A DNA stretch of 64,000 nucleotides from the NCBI GenBank assembly GCA_900068845.1, contig CEFQ01000005.1, positions 926,475 through 990,474 on the forward strand. Reading direction: 5' to 3'. The notes under the pieces are model-generated. The model did not search any database. It worked only from the letters and a program-made list of their open reading frames with translations, and had not been told where the DNA came from. Made by a program: the position numbers and the translations under genes. The DNA comes from Enterobacter ludwigii. Its GTDB lineage: Bacteria; Pseudomonadota; Gammaproteobacteria; Enterobacterales; Enterobacteriaceae. Every line of letters starts with the position of its first letter. Positions within the stretch are counted from its first letter, which is position 1. Below, piece after piece: positions 1 to 8,716 of this stretch.

Positions 1-142
1 TATAGAACATTCCTATCTCACATTCTTTACCATTCACAGGTATGAAGTAGAACCCATCAATTTTAAATGATTCATCATCCGCAACTATAGTGTTAACCAC
101 TTCAATGGTTTTATTAGCAATCATAGCAAGTACTATTGTCAT
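1..142 (-). CDS. Partial phage protein downstream of the tail fibre
   Basis: The first 47 codons are visible; the gene runs off the left edge. The protein starts MTIVLAMIANKTIEVVNTIV. Its ATG overlaps the tail-fibre stop in a TAATG arrangement, so translation is probably coupled. I do not recognise the family. The position after the fibre suggests a tail-fibre accessory or assembly protein, but that is only inferred from order. Confidence 0.6.
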   Translation of the reverse strand, partial: MTIVLAMIANKTIEVVNTIVADDESFKIDGFYFIPVNGKECEIGMFY

Positions 143-1176
143 TATGCATACTCCTCAATCATCATAATTCCAGGAATGCCGGGGTTTCCTTGAAGGGCTG
201 TAGATGTTGCAAAAATACCTATCCCTCCCGATCCGTAATAGCCGCCTTCAATTGGTGAGGGTAATGGCATCTGTCCAAGGCCGGTGCCTGGTGATACTTG
301 TAGTGAAGTACTGGACTTTGATAATCCGCCAGAGGAGTTGATTGGAGTTATAGATGTAGTTATAGATCGGGTCGCTAAGCTTGATCCGTTAGCTGTAAAA
401 CTTGTGGTGAGAGGCATTGAAGAGCCACCTGGACCGCCGGGAAGAGAGAATATGCTTCCGAATGAAGTAGTGCCGCCCGCGCCCCCTGTAACCTGACCAG
501 CAGCGCCCGGAGTTCCGCCAGCCCCAATCACAATGGAAACTGGGGAGGTGAATGCTGATACAGGGATAATTACGTCAATATATTGACCATAATATCCCGC
601 TTGCGAAACACCGCCGTTTCCACCACTAGTTGCGGCTTCACTACCACTTGCTCCTCCGCCTGCCACTGCTTTTACCCTGAGATATTTGGTGCCAGGCTTT
701 GGAGTAAAACTTCCGCTTGTTAAGAATGACTGCGGTGTATTATTCAGTCGACCCACGTTTCCATTGCTATCAGTAAGACCAAGACTCGACAGGCCGTTTT
801 TAACATTTAGCACCTGCGTCCACTTCGCTGATGGCGGAGCGCTTCCTACATTGTTAGTTGCAACGGATGCGTATGTTTCTCCTCCGCGCACGCAAAGAGA
901 GCCCACATAGTACTCCTGAGCCGCGTCCCACTCTGGCACGCCCATCTGGTGCTGATATGCAATGAACTGACTAATTGCATAGAAGGCAGCGTTAAAATCT
1001 TCAAGAGATGGGTTTTCTGAAGGACCAACAACACCCCAACCGCGAAGAAATGCGGCTGTAACCTGCGATGTTAAATCATCAGCCTGAGTAGTTTCGCCAA
1101 ACAATGTGCGCTCAAGTCCCTGAGCGTTAGATCCGAACGCGCGTAAATTCCCTGAATATCTCGCAATCTTAGACAT
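142..1176 (-). CDS. Phage tail fibre protein
   Basis: A 344-aa protein starting MSKIARYSGN; an in-frame upstream ATG would add 13 residues but lies inside the previous gene. The N-terminal ~130 residues look like a baseplate-attachment region. The C-terminal half (about 165-344) is rich in Gly, Ser and Thr with many GG turns (AGGGASGS, GAGGTPGAAG, GGPGGSS), as in glycine-rich fibre tips that form polyglycine II-type receptor-binding domains. It is the last full gene of the tail module and follows the gpI-like protein with an 8-bp overlap. Role in host recognition is inferred from composition and position. Confidence 0.8.
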   Translation of the reverse strand: MSKIARYSGNLRAFGSNAQGLERTLFGETTQADDLTSQVTAAFLRGWGVVGPSENPSLEDFNAAFYAISQFIAYQHQMGVPEWDAAQEYYVGSLCVRGGETYASVATNNVGSAPPSAKWTQVLNVKNGLSSLGLTDSNGNVGRLNNTPQSFLTSGSFTPKPGTKYLRVKAVAGGGASGSEAATSGGNGGVSQAGYYGQYIDVIIPVSAFTSPVSIVIGAGGTPGAAGQVTGGAGGTTSFGSIFSLPGGPGGSSMPLTTSFTANGSSLATRSITTSITPINSSGGLSKSSTSLQVSPGTGLGQMPLPSPIEGGYYGSGGIGIFATSTALQGNPGIPGIMMIEEYA

Positions 1177-1894
1177 GAATTTTCCTCGAAAAAAAACCGC
1201 CCTGGTAGGCGGCATTGAATTTGCTTGCGAACCCCCTCGCTGCGGGGTTTCTTGAGAACCCGAATGTCATTCCGGGTGTGACCTGGTAGAAGTAGTCATA
1301 ACGAACCCCTGCGGGCTTAGGCAGCAGCCCGAGCTTCACAATCAGGCGCAACTCGTCCTCAGAAATCTGCGGTGAGATATTCAGAGCGAGTGTCATGTCT
1401 TTTCTGTCAGTGACATACGCATCGCCGTTAAATGCTGCCTGTATGACTTCTTGAAGGCTCACGCGATCGTCAGATGCGATAGTCGATGCAGCGGCGTTTT
1501 TGGCAATTTTTACCTTAAGAAAACGCCGATACTCATTATCGCCAAGCTGGTAGTCGCCATAGGCGGGAGCAAACTTGCTGTAGAACGGGGCGCCAATATA
1601 AGAAGTTTTATTCTTGCTGCTGAATCCCGCGGAATTGATGTGGCCTTTAAATCCAAAAAAAACCTTCGCCAGCACAGCCGGAACGCTGCGGGGAAGACCA
1701 ACGATGCGACCTATCACATCGAGGCGGTAACCCGTTACGACGTCAATATCGAAATTAGACGAATTACGGATGAAGTCAGCAATTATCTGCCAGTGCTTCA
1801 GCGTCGCTTCAATTTCAGATCGAGCTTTCGGCTTTTCCCAGTATTGTTTGATGAGCATTAACGTATAGCGATTGATGATGTCGTTATTCATCAT
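1169..1894 (-). CDS. Baseplate protein, DUF2612 (gpI-like)
   Basis: A 241-aa protein of the DUF2612 type, the usual partner placed after the baseplate J protein in contractile tails and functionally comparable to P2 gpI, which links the wedge to the tail fibres. The C-terminus ends AAYQGGFFSRKIHV. Its start overlaps the J stop by 4 bp and its end overlaps the fibre start, so it sits in one translationally coupled run. Function is by family and gene order. Confidence 0.8.
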   Translation of the reverse strand: MMNNDIINRYTLMLIKQYWEKPKARSEIEATLKHWQIIADFIRNSSNFDIDVVTGYRLDVIGRIVGLPRSVPAVLAKVFFGFKGHINSAGFSSKNKTSYIGAPFYSKFAPAYGDYQLGDNEYRRFLKVKIAKNAAASTIASDDRVSLQEVIQAAFNGDAYVTDRKDMTLALNISPQISEDELRLIVKLGLLPKPAGVRYDYFYQVTPGMTFGFSRNPAARGFASKFNAAYQGGFFSRKIHV

Positions 1895-3069
1895 GTCACC
1901 TCGTTGATGCTGATATTGCTAACGTCCAGCGTGTATTTCCCCTGGAATCCCGGTAGCAATTCTCCATCTGTGAAGTTGACGCCGTCATCGCTTATTTCGA
2001 GGTTAGTCAAAACGTAATTGACGCGGCTGGTTCCATATCCATCGGCATAGAATTCGTTAGCATCAATGCTTTCGCCGATGTGCATTACACGGGTCGCTAA
2101 AGCCTCTTTGAGAGAATCTGTATCTACAGGGTCATTCGCAGACTTTCTCTTTGCGGTCAGATTGATATAAAGCGGCCTGTAGATAGGCCTGTCGAATTCG
2201 AGATCATGAGCTATCTGTAAAACAGTTCCATCCGGACGCACAAGTGATTCAACATATCGCCCGGTAATGCTTCCCTTCGTGCCGGTGCCACCGCCCTTTT
2301 GCTTAACCATGACTTCGACTATTTCTGAGATGGCGCCACCTTCCACTACCAGCCATATCGAATTGGCGGGAATGCCGGTTAGAGGGTCATCAACTTTTGT
2401 ATCATTCTCACCAATATTCAGGTCGGTAACACCCGCGAGTTGCGCGACTTTGGCAAAAATCGCACCGGTACTTCCCGTTGCAGGATTTTCCAGTGAGCGG
2501 TTGCGGCGCTGCCGGAATTGTTCAGGCGTCTCTTCATCCCTGCCGACTACCACCTCCACGTCTGAGGTGATGCCCAAAATCCCCAGCTCAGGGGTAAGCT
2601 GCGTGAATGTGTCTGACAGCAGACCCGTGACCTTCCCGAAGTTTTGGGCAAAGAACGTTACTGAGGTAATGCCGGCGGGAATGGTGACATCCTGTCTTAC
2701 GAACCACACCTGATTGGCCTGATCGCGAATTTTGTAGCCGCTATACAAAAGCACCGGCCTGTCTGCCGTTACTATGAGGTCGCGCTGAGAGCGAGAGCCC
2801 GGGCGAAGATATAGGCCGTGCAGTTTTCCGATAATCTGCTGCATGTCGCCCGTATTGAAATCAGGGTCCATTTGCGAATACAGCCACTGCAACGCGGCTT
2901 CAATATCCGTTCTGGCCTGCGCCTCAATCGACACACGCTGCCCGTCTGGCGATTCCTGGTCTAAATCTACGTCCTGACCGTAAATCACCTTGTATGCGTC
3001 GCTCAGGCTTTGGAATATGTCCCTGAAGCTGTCAATCTGAAGCCCGCTATTATCAAACTGTAGTGCCAT
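1891..3069 (-). CDS. Baseplate J-like protein
   Basis: A 392-aa protein starting MALQFDNSGL; an upstream ATG five codons earlier overlaps the previous gene more and is less likely. It matches the Baseplate_J/gp47 family, the large wedge subunit that assembles around the hub, including the conserved segment GRDEETPEQFRQRRNRSLEN near residues 185-204. It sits between the gp25-like protein and the gpI-like protein, the standard W-J-I order of P2/Mu-type baseplates. Confidence 0.93.
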   Translation of the reverse strand: MALQFDNSGLQIDSFRDIFQSLSDAYKVIYGQDVDLDQESPDGQRVSIEAQARTDIEAALQWLYSQMDPDFNTGDMQQIIGKLHGLYLRPGSRSQRDLIVTADRPVLLYSGYKIRDQANQVWFVRQDVTIPAGITSVTFFAQNFGKVTGLLSDTFTQLTPELGILGITSDVEVVVGRDEETPEQFRQRRNRSLENPATGSTGAIFAKVAQLAGVTDLNIGENDTKVDDPLTGIPANSIWLVVEGGAISEIVEVMVKQKGGGTGTKGSITGRYVESLVRPDGTVLQIAHDLEFDRPIYRPLYINLTAKRKSANDPVDTDSLKEALATRVMHIGESIDANEFYADGYGTSRVNYVLTNLEISDDGVNFTDGELLPGFQGKYTLDVSNISINEVT

Positions 3070-3433
3070 CTTTCTGCGCTCCACTTACCGGGAATAGGAC
3101 TGACTGTTCATCAAATACGGTCTCAATGCGCAACTCGACAGCTTGAGTCCTTGTCTTTTTGTTTACTGTCATCGACAGGTCGATAATTCGCATCACGCCG
3201 TCTGTGGCCAGAACCACCCGCTCTATTTCTCTCAGCGTTTCCTGCTCGGTGTTTTTTTCTGACAGCAGATAAATCCAGTCGATGTTGTCATCCATGTTGA
3301 GTGGATTGTCATTTTTGAATGAGCGGACGCGGCATTTAACTTTTTGCGCAATAGCCGCGCCGCCGGTTATGTAATTGTTCCGGCCACGCCCTAGCGTCCA
3401 GTCGTCATCTTTATCCAGCGCTGATACGATCAT
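3053..3433 (-). CDS. Baseplate wedge protein, gp25/W-like
   Basis: A 126-aa protein resembling gp25/gpW-type baseplate wedge proteins (DUF2634 group). These connect the baseplate to the sheath initiator. The call rests on size, on the mixed alpha/beta sequence with an acidic start (MIVSALDKDDDW), and on placement directly upstream of the J-like gene. It overlaps both neighbours by a few bases. Confidence 0.75.
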   Translation of the reverse strand: MIVSALDKDDDWTLGRGRNNYITGGAAIAQKVKCRVRSFKNDNPLNMDDNIDWIYLLSEKNTEQETLREIERVVLATDGVMRIIDLSMTVNKKTRTQAVELRIETVFDEQSVLFPVSGAQKDGTTV

Positions 3434-4047
3434 GCGATCCCCGTAATGATGCCGTTGGTTACTGTGATTGTTTTGCCGTCGTCACTTCTGAATGAACCCG
3501 TTACACCACTCTGCCCTGATGTCTCCAGCGACGCGTATTTAAGCTGGCCAAGCACCTCACATTCTTCCAGCGTTGTCTTTCCGCCTGATTGCTCGATGTC
3601 ACCAGTTAGATACATCGACCCCATATGGTCGGTGTCTGCCATCATGAGACGGCGAATTTTAGGGATGCTGATAGCTGAGGCTTGAGGGCTAATGCCACAC
3701 AACGCAAAACCGTCTGAGTAGTCGTGCATGCGCATCTCTAGAGGGGATACAAAATCACTGCCTGCATACCAGGCGTCATAGCATCGCTCTGAAATAAGCA
3801 CCAAACAGTAATCACCAACTGCTATTGGCTCTGCAATATAACTTCCACCACCCTGAATAATTACGGGAGGCACCTCTATGAATTCTGGCAACTGAAGTGA
3901 TTCACCATCCACAACCCTGTTAATAACAGGCGTACATCCAATCGTTGTATCGTTTACAGACGTTATCTTTGCGACGACAATAGTGTGAACATCGGCCAGC
4001 GCAAAATTAACCCCCTGACCGATAGTGTCGTGAAGCTCTTCAATCAT
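3430..4047 (-). CDS. Baseplate spike protein (Gp138/gpV-like)
   Basis: A 205-aa protein with a Gp138-type N-terminal OB-fold region (residues ~25-110, with VGDYCLVLISERCYDAW) and a C-terminal repeat-like beta region ending FRSDDGKTITVTNGIITGIA, typical of the short spike that tips the tail tube and pierces the outer membrane. It overlaps the gp25-like gene by 4 bp. Upstream, the operon is interrupted by a gene on the other strand (4068-4430). Confidence 0.85.
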   Translation of the reverse strand: MIEELHDTIGQGVNFALADVHTIVVAKITSVNDTTIGCTPVINRVVDGESLQLPEFIEVPPVIIQGGGSYIAEPIAVGDYCLVLISERCYDAWYAGSDFVSPLEMRMHDYSDGFALCGISPQASAISIPKIRRLMMADTDHMGSMYLTGDIEQSGGKTTLEECEVLGQLKYASLETSGQSGVTGSFRSDDGKTITVTNGIITGIA

Positions 4048-4067
4048 GGTTATCTCTGGAATTTAAT

Positions 4068-4430
4068 ATGAAGAAATTGATTTTTATCGCTGGCTTATTG
4101 CTTACCCCGACCGTTTACGCTGGCCCTCTGGCTGATGTTGCTAAAGCGAAATTTGAAAGCGATATGCTTCAGGCTTTAGAAAATACAGGAGGAGGCCAGG
4201 AGAAAATTAACGAATTCATGGCTAAGTTACCAGGAATTGAAAAGCAGTTAAGAGGCGTTGTTCGGGATGAATTAAAAAACGAAAAATCTTGCCTTAAAAT
4301 AAAGCGTGACTTTGTTAAACAACAAAAGGAAATAATGTCAGAAGAAGACTGGCCCGATCAGTATTTCGTCAATTCAATGCTGTCCGCTACTGGTGATTAT
4401 GTTGCCACCGTTTGCCTGGACATGAAGTAA
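4068..4430 (+). CDS. Moron: small secreted protein of unknown function
   Basis: A 120-aa protein read against all neighbours, inserted between hub and spike genes. It begins with a clear Sec signal peptide (MKKLIFIAGLLLTPTVYA, probable cleavage after YA before GPLAD), followed by a charged helical domain with two cysteines (KSCLK and TVCLDMK) that could form a disulfide. It is A+T-richer than the tail genes. It ends directly against the stop of the convergent hub gene and starts 20 bp from the spike start. A periplasmic protein of this kind in a prophage may alter the host envelope or exclude other phages; I recognise no family. Confidence 0.8.
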   Translation: MKKLIFIAGLLLTPTVYAGPLADVAKAKFESDMLQALENTGGGQEKINEFMAKLPGIEKQLRGVVRDELKNEKSCLKIKRDFVKQQKEIMSEEDWPDQYFVNSMLSATGDYVATVCLDMK

Positions 4431-5378
4431 TCAATCAATCACCTTGTAATTTCCGGCCGGTCTGGCTGTCACCTTCTGACTCCACGCCGCGCCGGTATAC
4501 TGCCCGCTGGTTTCAATCTGATAAATTTTATAAACGCCATTCAATGCAGGATTGGTGTAGCTCTCCATTGCGCACAACCCGCCTATCCGCAGCATTGGAT
4601 TTAGTCTTGTGTCAAACACGATCTGTCCTTTGACCTGAGAAACCAAAGTGCTTGAGTCGACATCATCCTTGCTCACGCCGCCGGGATCGTTTTTCGGGCT
4701 ATTAGTGCTTGCAGGCTTCTGACTTCCGTCCGCCTGAGCGCTACCCTTTGTGGACTGCGGAGTGTTCAGTAATCCGCTACGGGCGTTTACTACGGGAATA
4801 TTACCGGACGTAACCTCGTTATCTTTCAGGATGTGAACTCGCTCATCTTTTATGAAAAAGCTCTCATCCGGCGCAAGCATGTCGGTGAGGATTTTGCTCG
4901 AACTGCCGACCAGAACTTTTGGCCTAATCAGTTGCTGCTGGCTGGTCACCGATCCCTTCTTGGTATTGGGCATATCCAGCAGAACAGAATCAACCACCTG
5001 CTCTTTGCCGCGAACCGTGCGCGACGTGAAAGAATTTATGTAGTCGTGCCCTCCATCTTCACACTCAAGGCTGACGACATGGATCGGCCCCTCTCTGTTA
5101 ACTGCTCCACTTTTGACTGACCCCTGAAACACCTGACGGAGTTTTCCGTTATAGCCAACCTCAAGCCTGATCGGGATGTACTTTTTATCATCCTCAGCTT
5201 TAACCAGCTGAAGGCGGGTTGAGGGTTTCAGTCCATTAATTGATGCTGAAAGCTTGCCGAGCGATTTTTTGTCTACTGTCTCGAGCGCTTTAAATGACAC
5301 CGACATCGGCGGTTCAATAATGACAGCCTGGTTTCCGATTCCCACAGTAAGCCGGTAGTCACGATAAAATGTTTCCAT
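4431..5378 (-). CDS. Baseplate hub protein (gp27/gpD-like)
   Basis: A 315-aa protein placed where P2 gpD / T4 gp27-type hub proteins lie, between the plug and the spike. It starts METFYRDYRLTVGIG. Residues ~205-240 form a low-complexity Ser/Asn/Lys/Gly linker (QKPASTNSPKNDPGG) splitting two folded parts. The C-terminus (GVYKIYQIETSGQYTGAAWS) resembles the last hub domain. It overlaps the plug gene by one base. Confidence 0.78.
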   Translation of the reverse strand: METFYRDYRLTVGIGNQAVIIEPPMSVSFKALETVDKKSLGKLSASINGLKPSTRLQLVKAEDDKKYIPIRLEVGYNGKLRQVFQGSVKSGAVNREGPIHVVSLECEDGGHDYINSFTSRTVRGKEQVVDSVLLDMPNTKKGSVTSQQQLIRPKVLVGSSSKILTDMLAPDESFFIKDERVHILKDNEVTSGNIPVVNARSGLLNTPQSTKGSAQADGSQKPASTNSPKNDPGGVSKDDVDSSTLVSQVKGQIVFDTRLNPMLRIGGLCAMESYTNPALNGVYKIYQIETSGQYTGAAWSQKVTARPAGNYKVID

Positions 5379-5713
5379 TACGGCACATCTCCCCCGCGAA
5401 TTTCTATCATCTCGTCTGGCGTCACCATATAGATCTCACATCGCCCGCTGGCGAAGTCGTCCGCCCTGTATGGGTCAATACCTGAATTGTCAGTGCAGAG
5501 TAGCGCGATATCGAAAGGCCAGTTTTTATGGCGAAAGTGAAGAGAACCAAGCGACAACTTCACGCCATCAATGAAATCATCCAGATACTCGACTCTCATT
5601 TTCCACATCTCAACCGTAGGCAGGTGTCGCAAAATAATGACAGCCTCCCCACGGTCGAATAGAAGAACGTGCCGCTGAATAGGCTCATCGGTGATATTGG
5701 TTATCTGATCCAT
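5378..5713 (-). CDS. Baseplate plug protein (Pam3 gp18-like)
   Basis: A 111-aa protein similar in size and pattern to the small plug-type baseplate proteins (cyanophage Pam3 gp18 family), which close the hub end of the tube. Visible segment: WKMRVEYLDDFIDGVKLSLG. It lies between the hub and the Dit-like protein with almost no spacing. The family call is from memory. Confidence 0.65.
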   Translation of the reverse strand: MDQITNITDEPIQRHVLLFDRGEAVIILRHLPTVEMWKMRVEYLDDFIDGVKLSLGSLHFRHKNWPFDIALLCTDNSGIDPYRADDFASGRCEIYMVTPDEMIEIRGGDVP

Positions 5714-5715
5714 AT

Positions 5716-6519
5716 TTAATTACCGAAAACGGCCCCTTTCAGAGAGCTAAGAACTGATTTTGACTTTGTGGCGCCTGATGATGACTTTGAATTATCTGCC
5801 GGCGTTTGCGACCCCTTGTTCGCTACTCCTGCAGTCTTCGATTTAGCTGCGGCTGATGGTGACTTGAACTGCTGCTCGATAGCCGTCGTGGTCAACTGGG
5901 TGAAATTAACTTTCGTGAAACCCGCCTCAAACTTCGTTTCCAAAGTCTGATTGTCGGTTGATACAACCAGGCTGCTGAGTGCCATGTTTTCGTGCGTCCT
6001 GTAGTCAACCTCTACTGAGATAAGCTGCTTACCGTAGTAAACCGCCTCAATGAAGTCGAGAAACTGCTCACGTACACCTTTGACCCCACCTGTCACGGGG
6101 TTGCCAACCAGACCAAACAGGTCAGCGCCCTTATCAGCCAGGCGCTTGGTCTCCAGTATCTTCTGTTCAGCCCGGTCAGCGATTTCGTTAATCTTCTGCA
6201 GCTGCTGCTGAGTTTTCGACGGGATGTACTCGATCACCTCGCCATACCTGGAGTAGTCAGGCAACAGGCTAAGCGATGAGTTTGGTTTGGCATCAGCATA
6301 CACATCTGAAACCGATCCGCTGATTTTTACCTGTATAGGGCCAATGATGATGTCGTCAGAAGCGATACTGCCATCTTCCAGCACATCAACCGGAACCTGC
6401 GACGGATATGTAGTGGAGTCGCCGACACGGGCAAACATCGAAAATCCGCCTATGCCGACCTTTTTTACTGTTGCCTTACCCGACTCCTGAGCCTTCGTGA
6501 AACCATCAAGGATACCCAT
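5716..6519 (-). CDS. Baseplate/tail-end protein between tape measure and hub
   Basis: A 267-aa protein starting MGILDGFTKAQESGKATVKK. It occupies the position of distal-tail or tube-initiator proteins just after the tape measure. The N-terminal ~90 residues are beta-rich, residues ~100-150 are helical (QQQLQKINEIADRAEQKILE), and the C-terminal 45 residues are a Ser/Lys/Ala-rich tail. I do not see a peptidoglycan hydrolase motif. It overlaps the tape-measure stop by one base. Confidence 0.7.
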   Translation of the reverse strand: MGILDGFTKAQESGKATVKKVGIGGFSMFARVGDSTTYPSQVPVDVLEDGSIASDDIIIGPIQVKISGSVSDVYADAKPNSSLSLLPDYSRYGEVIEYIPSKTQQQLQKINEIADRAEQKILETKRLADKGADLFGLVGNPVTGGVKGVREQFLDFIEAVYYGKQLISVEVDYRTHENMALSSLVVSTDNQTLETKFEAGFTKVNFTQLTTTAIEQQFKSPSAAAKSKTAGVANKGSQTPADNSKSSSGATKSKSVLSSLKGAVFGN

Positions 6520-8141
6520 TACCTGCCACCCCTTGAAAACATCCGGTTAGCATCACGCATACCCTCCTGCAAACCGTTCGCTGCTGTGTTGCCTGCCACT
6601 ACTGGATCAGATGTGTTGATGTGCATGGTGTTGCTCTGGCTGACGCTGACATTACTTACAGCCCCGCCCGGCGCATAAGCGAGATTGCCGTTTAATCCCG
6701 GATTGCCATAAGGAATGCCATTGTTTCCGCCATACCCACCGCCAGCCGCAGAATCAGCACTGTAGGCCGCACCGCTAACAGGGCGTTGCTTATCCTCTTC
6801 ATCGCCAAAACCAAGAAATGATTTAGCTGAACTCCATGCGCTTGAGGCTGCGTTGCTGATGACATTTCCGATGTAGTCGCCGAGGCCGGCGAAAATCTTT
6901 TTAGCCCAGTCGATGAATGCCACGAATGGCCTTTTCAGGTGCTCGACAGTGTTGTCGAAGATGCCAACCACATCATCCCACGCACCCTGAAAATCTCCGG
7001 TCAGAAGCTTCCATAACGCGGAAAACATGAGCTTTATGTTTTCAACGCCGACCTTGAATGAGTCGATGATGAAATCCACGATCTGAAGCACGACCTCTTT
7101 GATTGCCAGCAGTCCGGGAACGATGTCGATACCCCAGTTATCTTTGAAGAAGTCAGCGATAACGCTTTGTCCGTCCTCCATAGCGGTCAAGAGGTCATCA
7201 ATAACCAGAATGACAGCCAGGATTGCCGCTGTGATTAGCACTACTGGTGAGAATATTGTGCCGAGCACCGTCCGGAGCCCAATAGCTGCGATCTTCCACG
7301 CGATAAATCCTGCGGTGATGACTGCCACAATTGGCGCCATCCTGCGAATCATACCCATCACTGAGAAGATGATTTCTCCCAGATGCTTCAGGCCGTTCTG
7401 TATCAGGTCTTTGTTAGCGATAAGGAAGTCAACGAAGCTATCAATCAGGTCTTTCAGTACGGGTACAAACCCAATCGCCACCTGAAACTTGATGCCGTCA
7501 AAACCTTTGCCAAGAGTGGTTAGCGAGTCGTTGTAATCCGCGAAGAGATCGGCCTGCTCCTGAGTCACTACACCCAGCGCTTCTGCTTTCTGCTGAAAAG
7601 CCTCAATCTCTGCGCCAGTCATGGACAGCAGCTGAACCATAGAGCGGTCGATGCCCATCTTATCGAGAACAGAGAACTTTTCTGCCTGGCTCATGCCCTG
7701 CAGTTTGTCGGCAAGCTCGCGGAAAATGACGTCAGAGGATTTAACCTCGCCGTTGAGAGTTTTGAACTGCAGGCCAAGACGGCTGGCGACATCCTTCGCC
7801 TCACCCTCACCTGTTGAAATGAATTCACCGACGCGCTTGGTCATCTCACCCAGTGAGGCCTGCAGCGCATCAACGCTGGAGCCATTAACCTCGGCGGCAT
7901 AGCCAAGCGTCTGGATTGTCTCAACGGCAATTCCGGTCTCACGGCCAAACTGGACAAGCGGATCGATTGATTCACTTACCGAGGTCACCCAGCCAGCAAT
8001 ACCCGCAGCTGAACCTGCAATCGCAGCCCCCATACCCGCCAGTAGACCGATGGAGGCTTGCAGGTTGGCATTGAATGTTTCCTGCGGCGCCAGGTCGCCA
8101 ACGAACCCGAATTTGGTGATTAGCTCGTTAACTATTGCCAT
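6519..8141 (-). CDS. Tail tape measure protein
   Basis: A 540-aa protein that sets tail length and is carried in the tail tube. I start it at MAIVNELITKFGF because the -1 frameshift product of the chaperone ends across this ATG; a longer in-frame start would lie inside that reading frame. Visible: a Gly/Ala-rich N-terminal helix (~20-50), a central helical region, hydrophobic segments around 280-335 (IVAVITAGFIAWKIAAIGL and VVLITAAILAVILVIDDLL), and a Gly/Asn-rich C-terminal part. It is short for a tape measure, which implies a short contractile tail. Confidence 0.9.
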   Translation of the reverse strand: MAIVNELITKFGFVGDLAPQETFNANLQASIGLLAGMGAAIAGSAAGIAGWVTSVSESIDPLVQFGRETGIAVETIQTLGYAAEVNGSSVDALQASLGEMTKRVGEFISTGEGEAKDVASRLGLQFKTLNGEVKSSDVIFRELADKLQGMSQAEKFSVLDKMGIDRSMVQLLSMTGAEIEAFQQKAEALGVVTQEQADLFADYNDSLTTLGKGFDGIKFQVAIGFVPVLKDLIDSFVDFLIANKDLIQNGLKHLGEIIFSVMGMIRRMAPIVAVITAGFIAWKIAAIGLRTVLGTIFSPVVLITAAILAVILVIDDLLTAMEDGQSVIADFFKDNWGIDIVPGLLAIKEVVLQIVDFIIDSFKVGVENIKLMFSALWKLLTGDFQGAWDDVVGIFDNTVEHLKRPFVAFIDWAKKIFAGLGDYIGNVISNAASSAWSSAKSFLGFGDEEDKQRPVSGAAYSADSAAGGGYGGNNGIPYGNPGLNGNLAYAPGGAVSNVSVSQSNTMHINTSDPVVAGNTAANGLQEGMRDANRMFSRGGR

Positions 8142-8708
8142 TCTTTGCCTGCTCCATCTGATAGTGCTGGATATCAGCGCTGATATTTTCAAATTCGAGC
8201 ATGTCGAATAGCTCTGGAGTGTCCAGCTCTATCAGCTCTTTATACGAGCCGTACCCAGCCTTAGAGAGCGCCAGGTACATGCTCATGTCATCGCTTATGT
8301 TCGAGGATTTAACGAAAACTTCTGCACTTCTGGAGCTTCTGAAGGTGAGTTCATATTGCTCCCGCCCATAAAAGGCAGGCTGATGACCTGAAGCGCCGTG
8401 GTGATGAGCATGATGTAGTCGCCTGCATATTCTTCGAAATGGTCAGGCTGCTTTGAAAGCTGCACGCCATCGAATAGCACATAGTCGAACATCAGGCGCT
8501 CAATCTCTTCGAAGCGATCGGTATCGAGAAACTCCATTGACTGGCGAGTCATCTCGCTCGCAATGCCTGTGAAGAACGCAAACACTTTGCGGCGCTTTTT
8601 GTGCGTCATCTTGGCGAATTCGTAACGGTTTCCATTGATTTCGGCGTAGCCGTCGTCATAGACGGCCTTGATCATCTCAAGAGCCTTCTTCTGCTTTTCG
8701 GTGGACAT
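8128..8708 (-). CDS. Tail assembly chaperone, predicted -1 frameshift product (GT-type)
   Basis: After codon TTT at 8370-8372 a -1 slip on the run TTTT (8370-8373) would leave the 137-aa frame and enter a second open frame: YGREQYELTFRSSRSAEVFV..., then MSMYLALSKAGYGSYKELIE, ending ...AKNGNS at a TAA (8128-8130) that overlaps the tape-measure start by 14 bp. Tail chaperones of lambda (G/GT), P2 (E/E') and many others use exactly this layout. No perfect X XXY YYZ heptamer is present, so the exact slip point is uncertain, but the second frame has no other use and fits the gene order. Confidence 0.68.
8295..8708 (-). CDS. Tail assembly chaperone (short form)
   Basis: A 137-aa protein starting MSTEKQKKALEMIKAVYDDG, located between the tail tube and the tape measure, where G-type chaperones that coat the tape measure lie. 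It has no signal or membrane segment and is helical in its first 100 residues. It terminates with TAA at 8295; a proportion of ribosomes probably shifts to the -1 frame before this (see the 8128-8708 entry). Confidence 0.8.
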   Translation of the reverse strand: MSTEKQKKALEMIKAVYDDGYAEINGNRYEFAKMTHKKRRKVFAFFTGIASEMTRQSMEFLDTDRFEEIERLMFDYVLFDGVQLSKQPDHFEEYAGDYIMLITTALQVISLPFMGGSNMNSPSEAPEVQKFSLNPRT

Positions 8709-8716
8709 GGTTTGCC

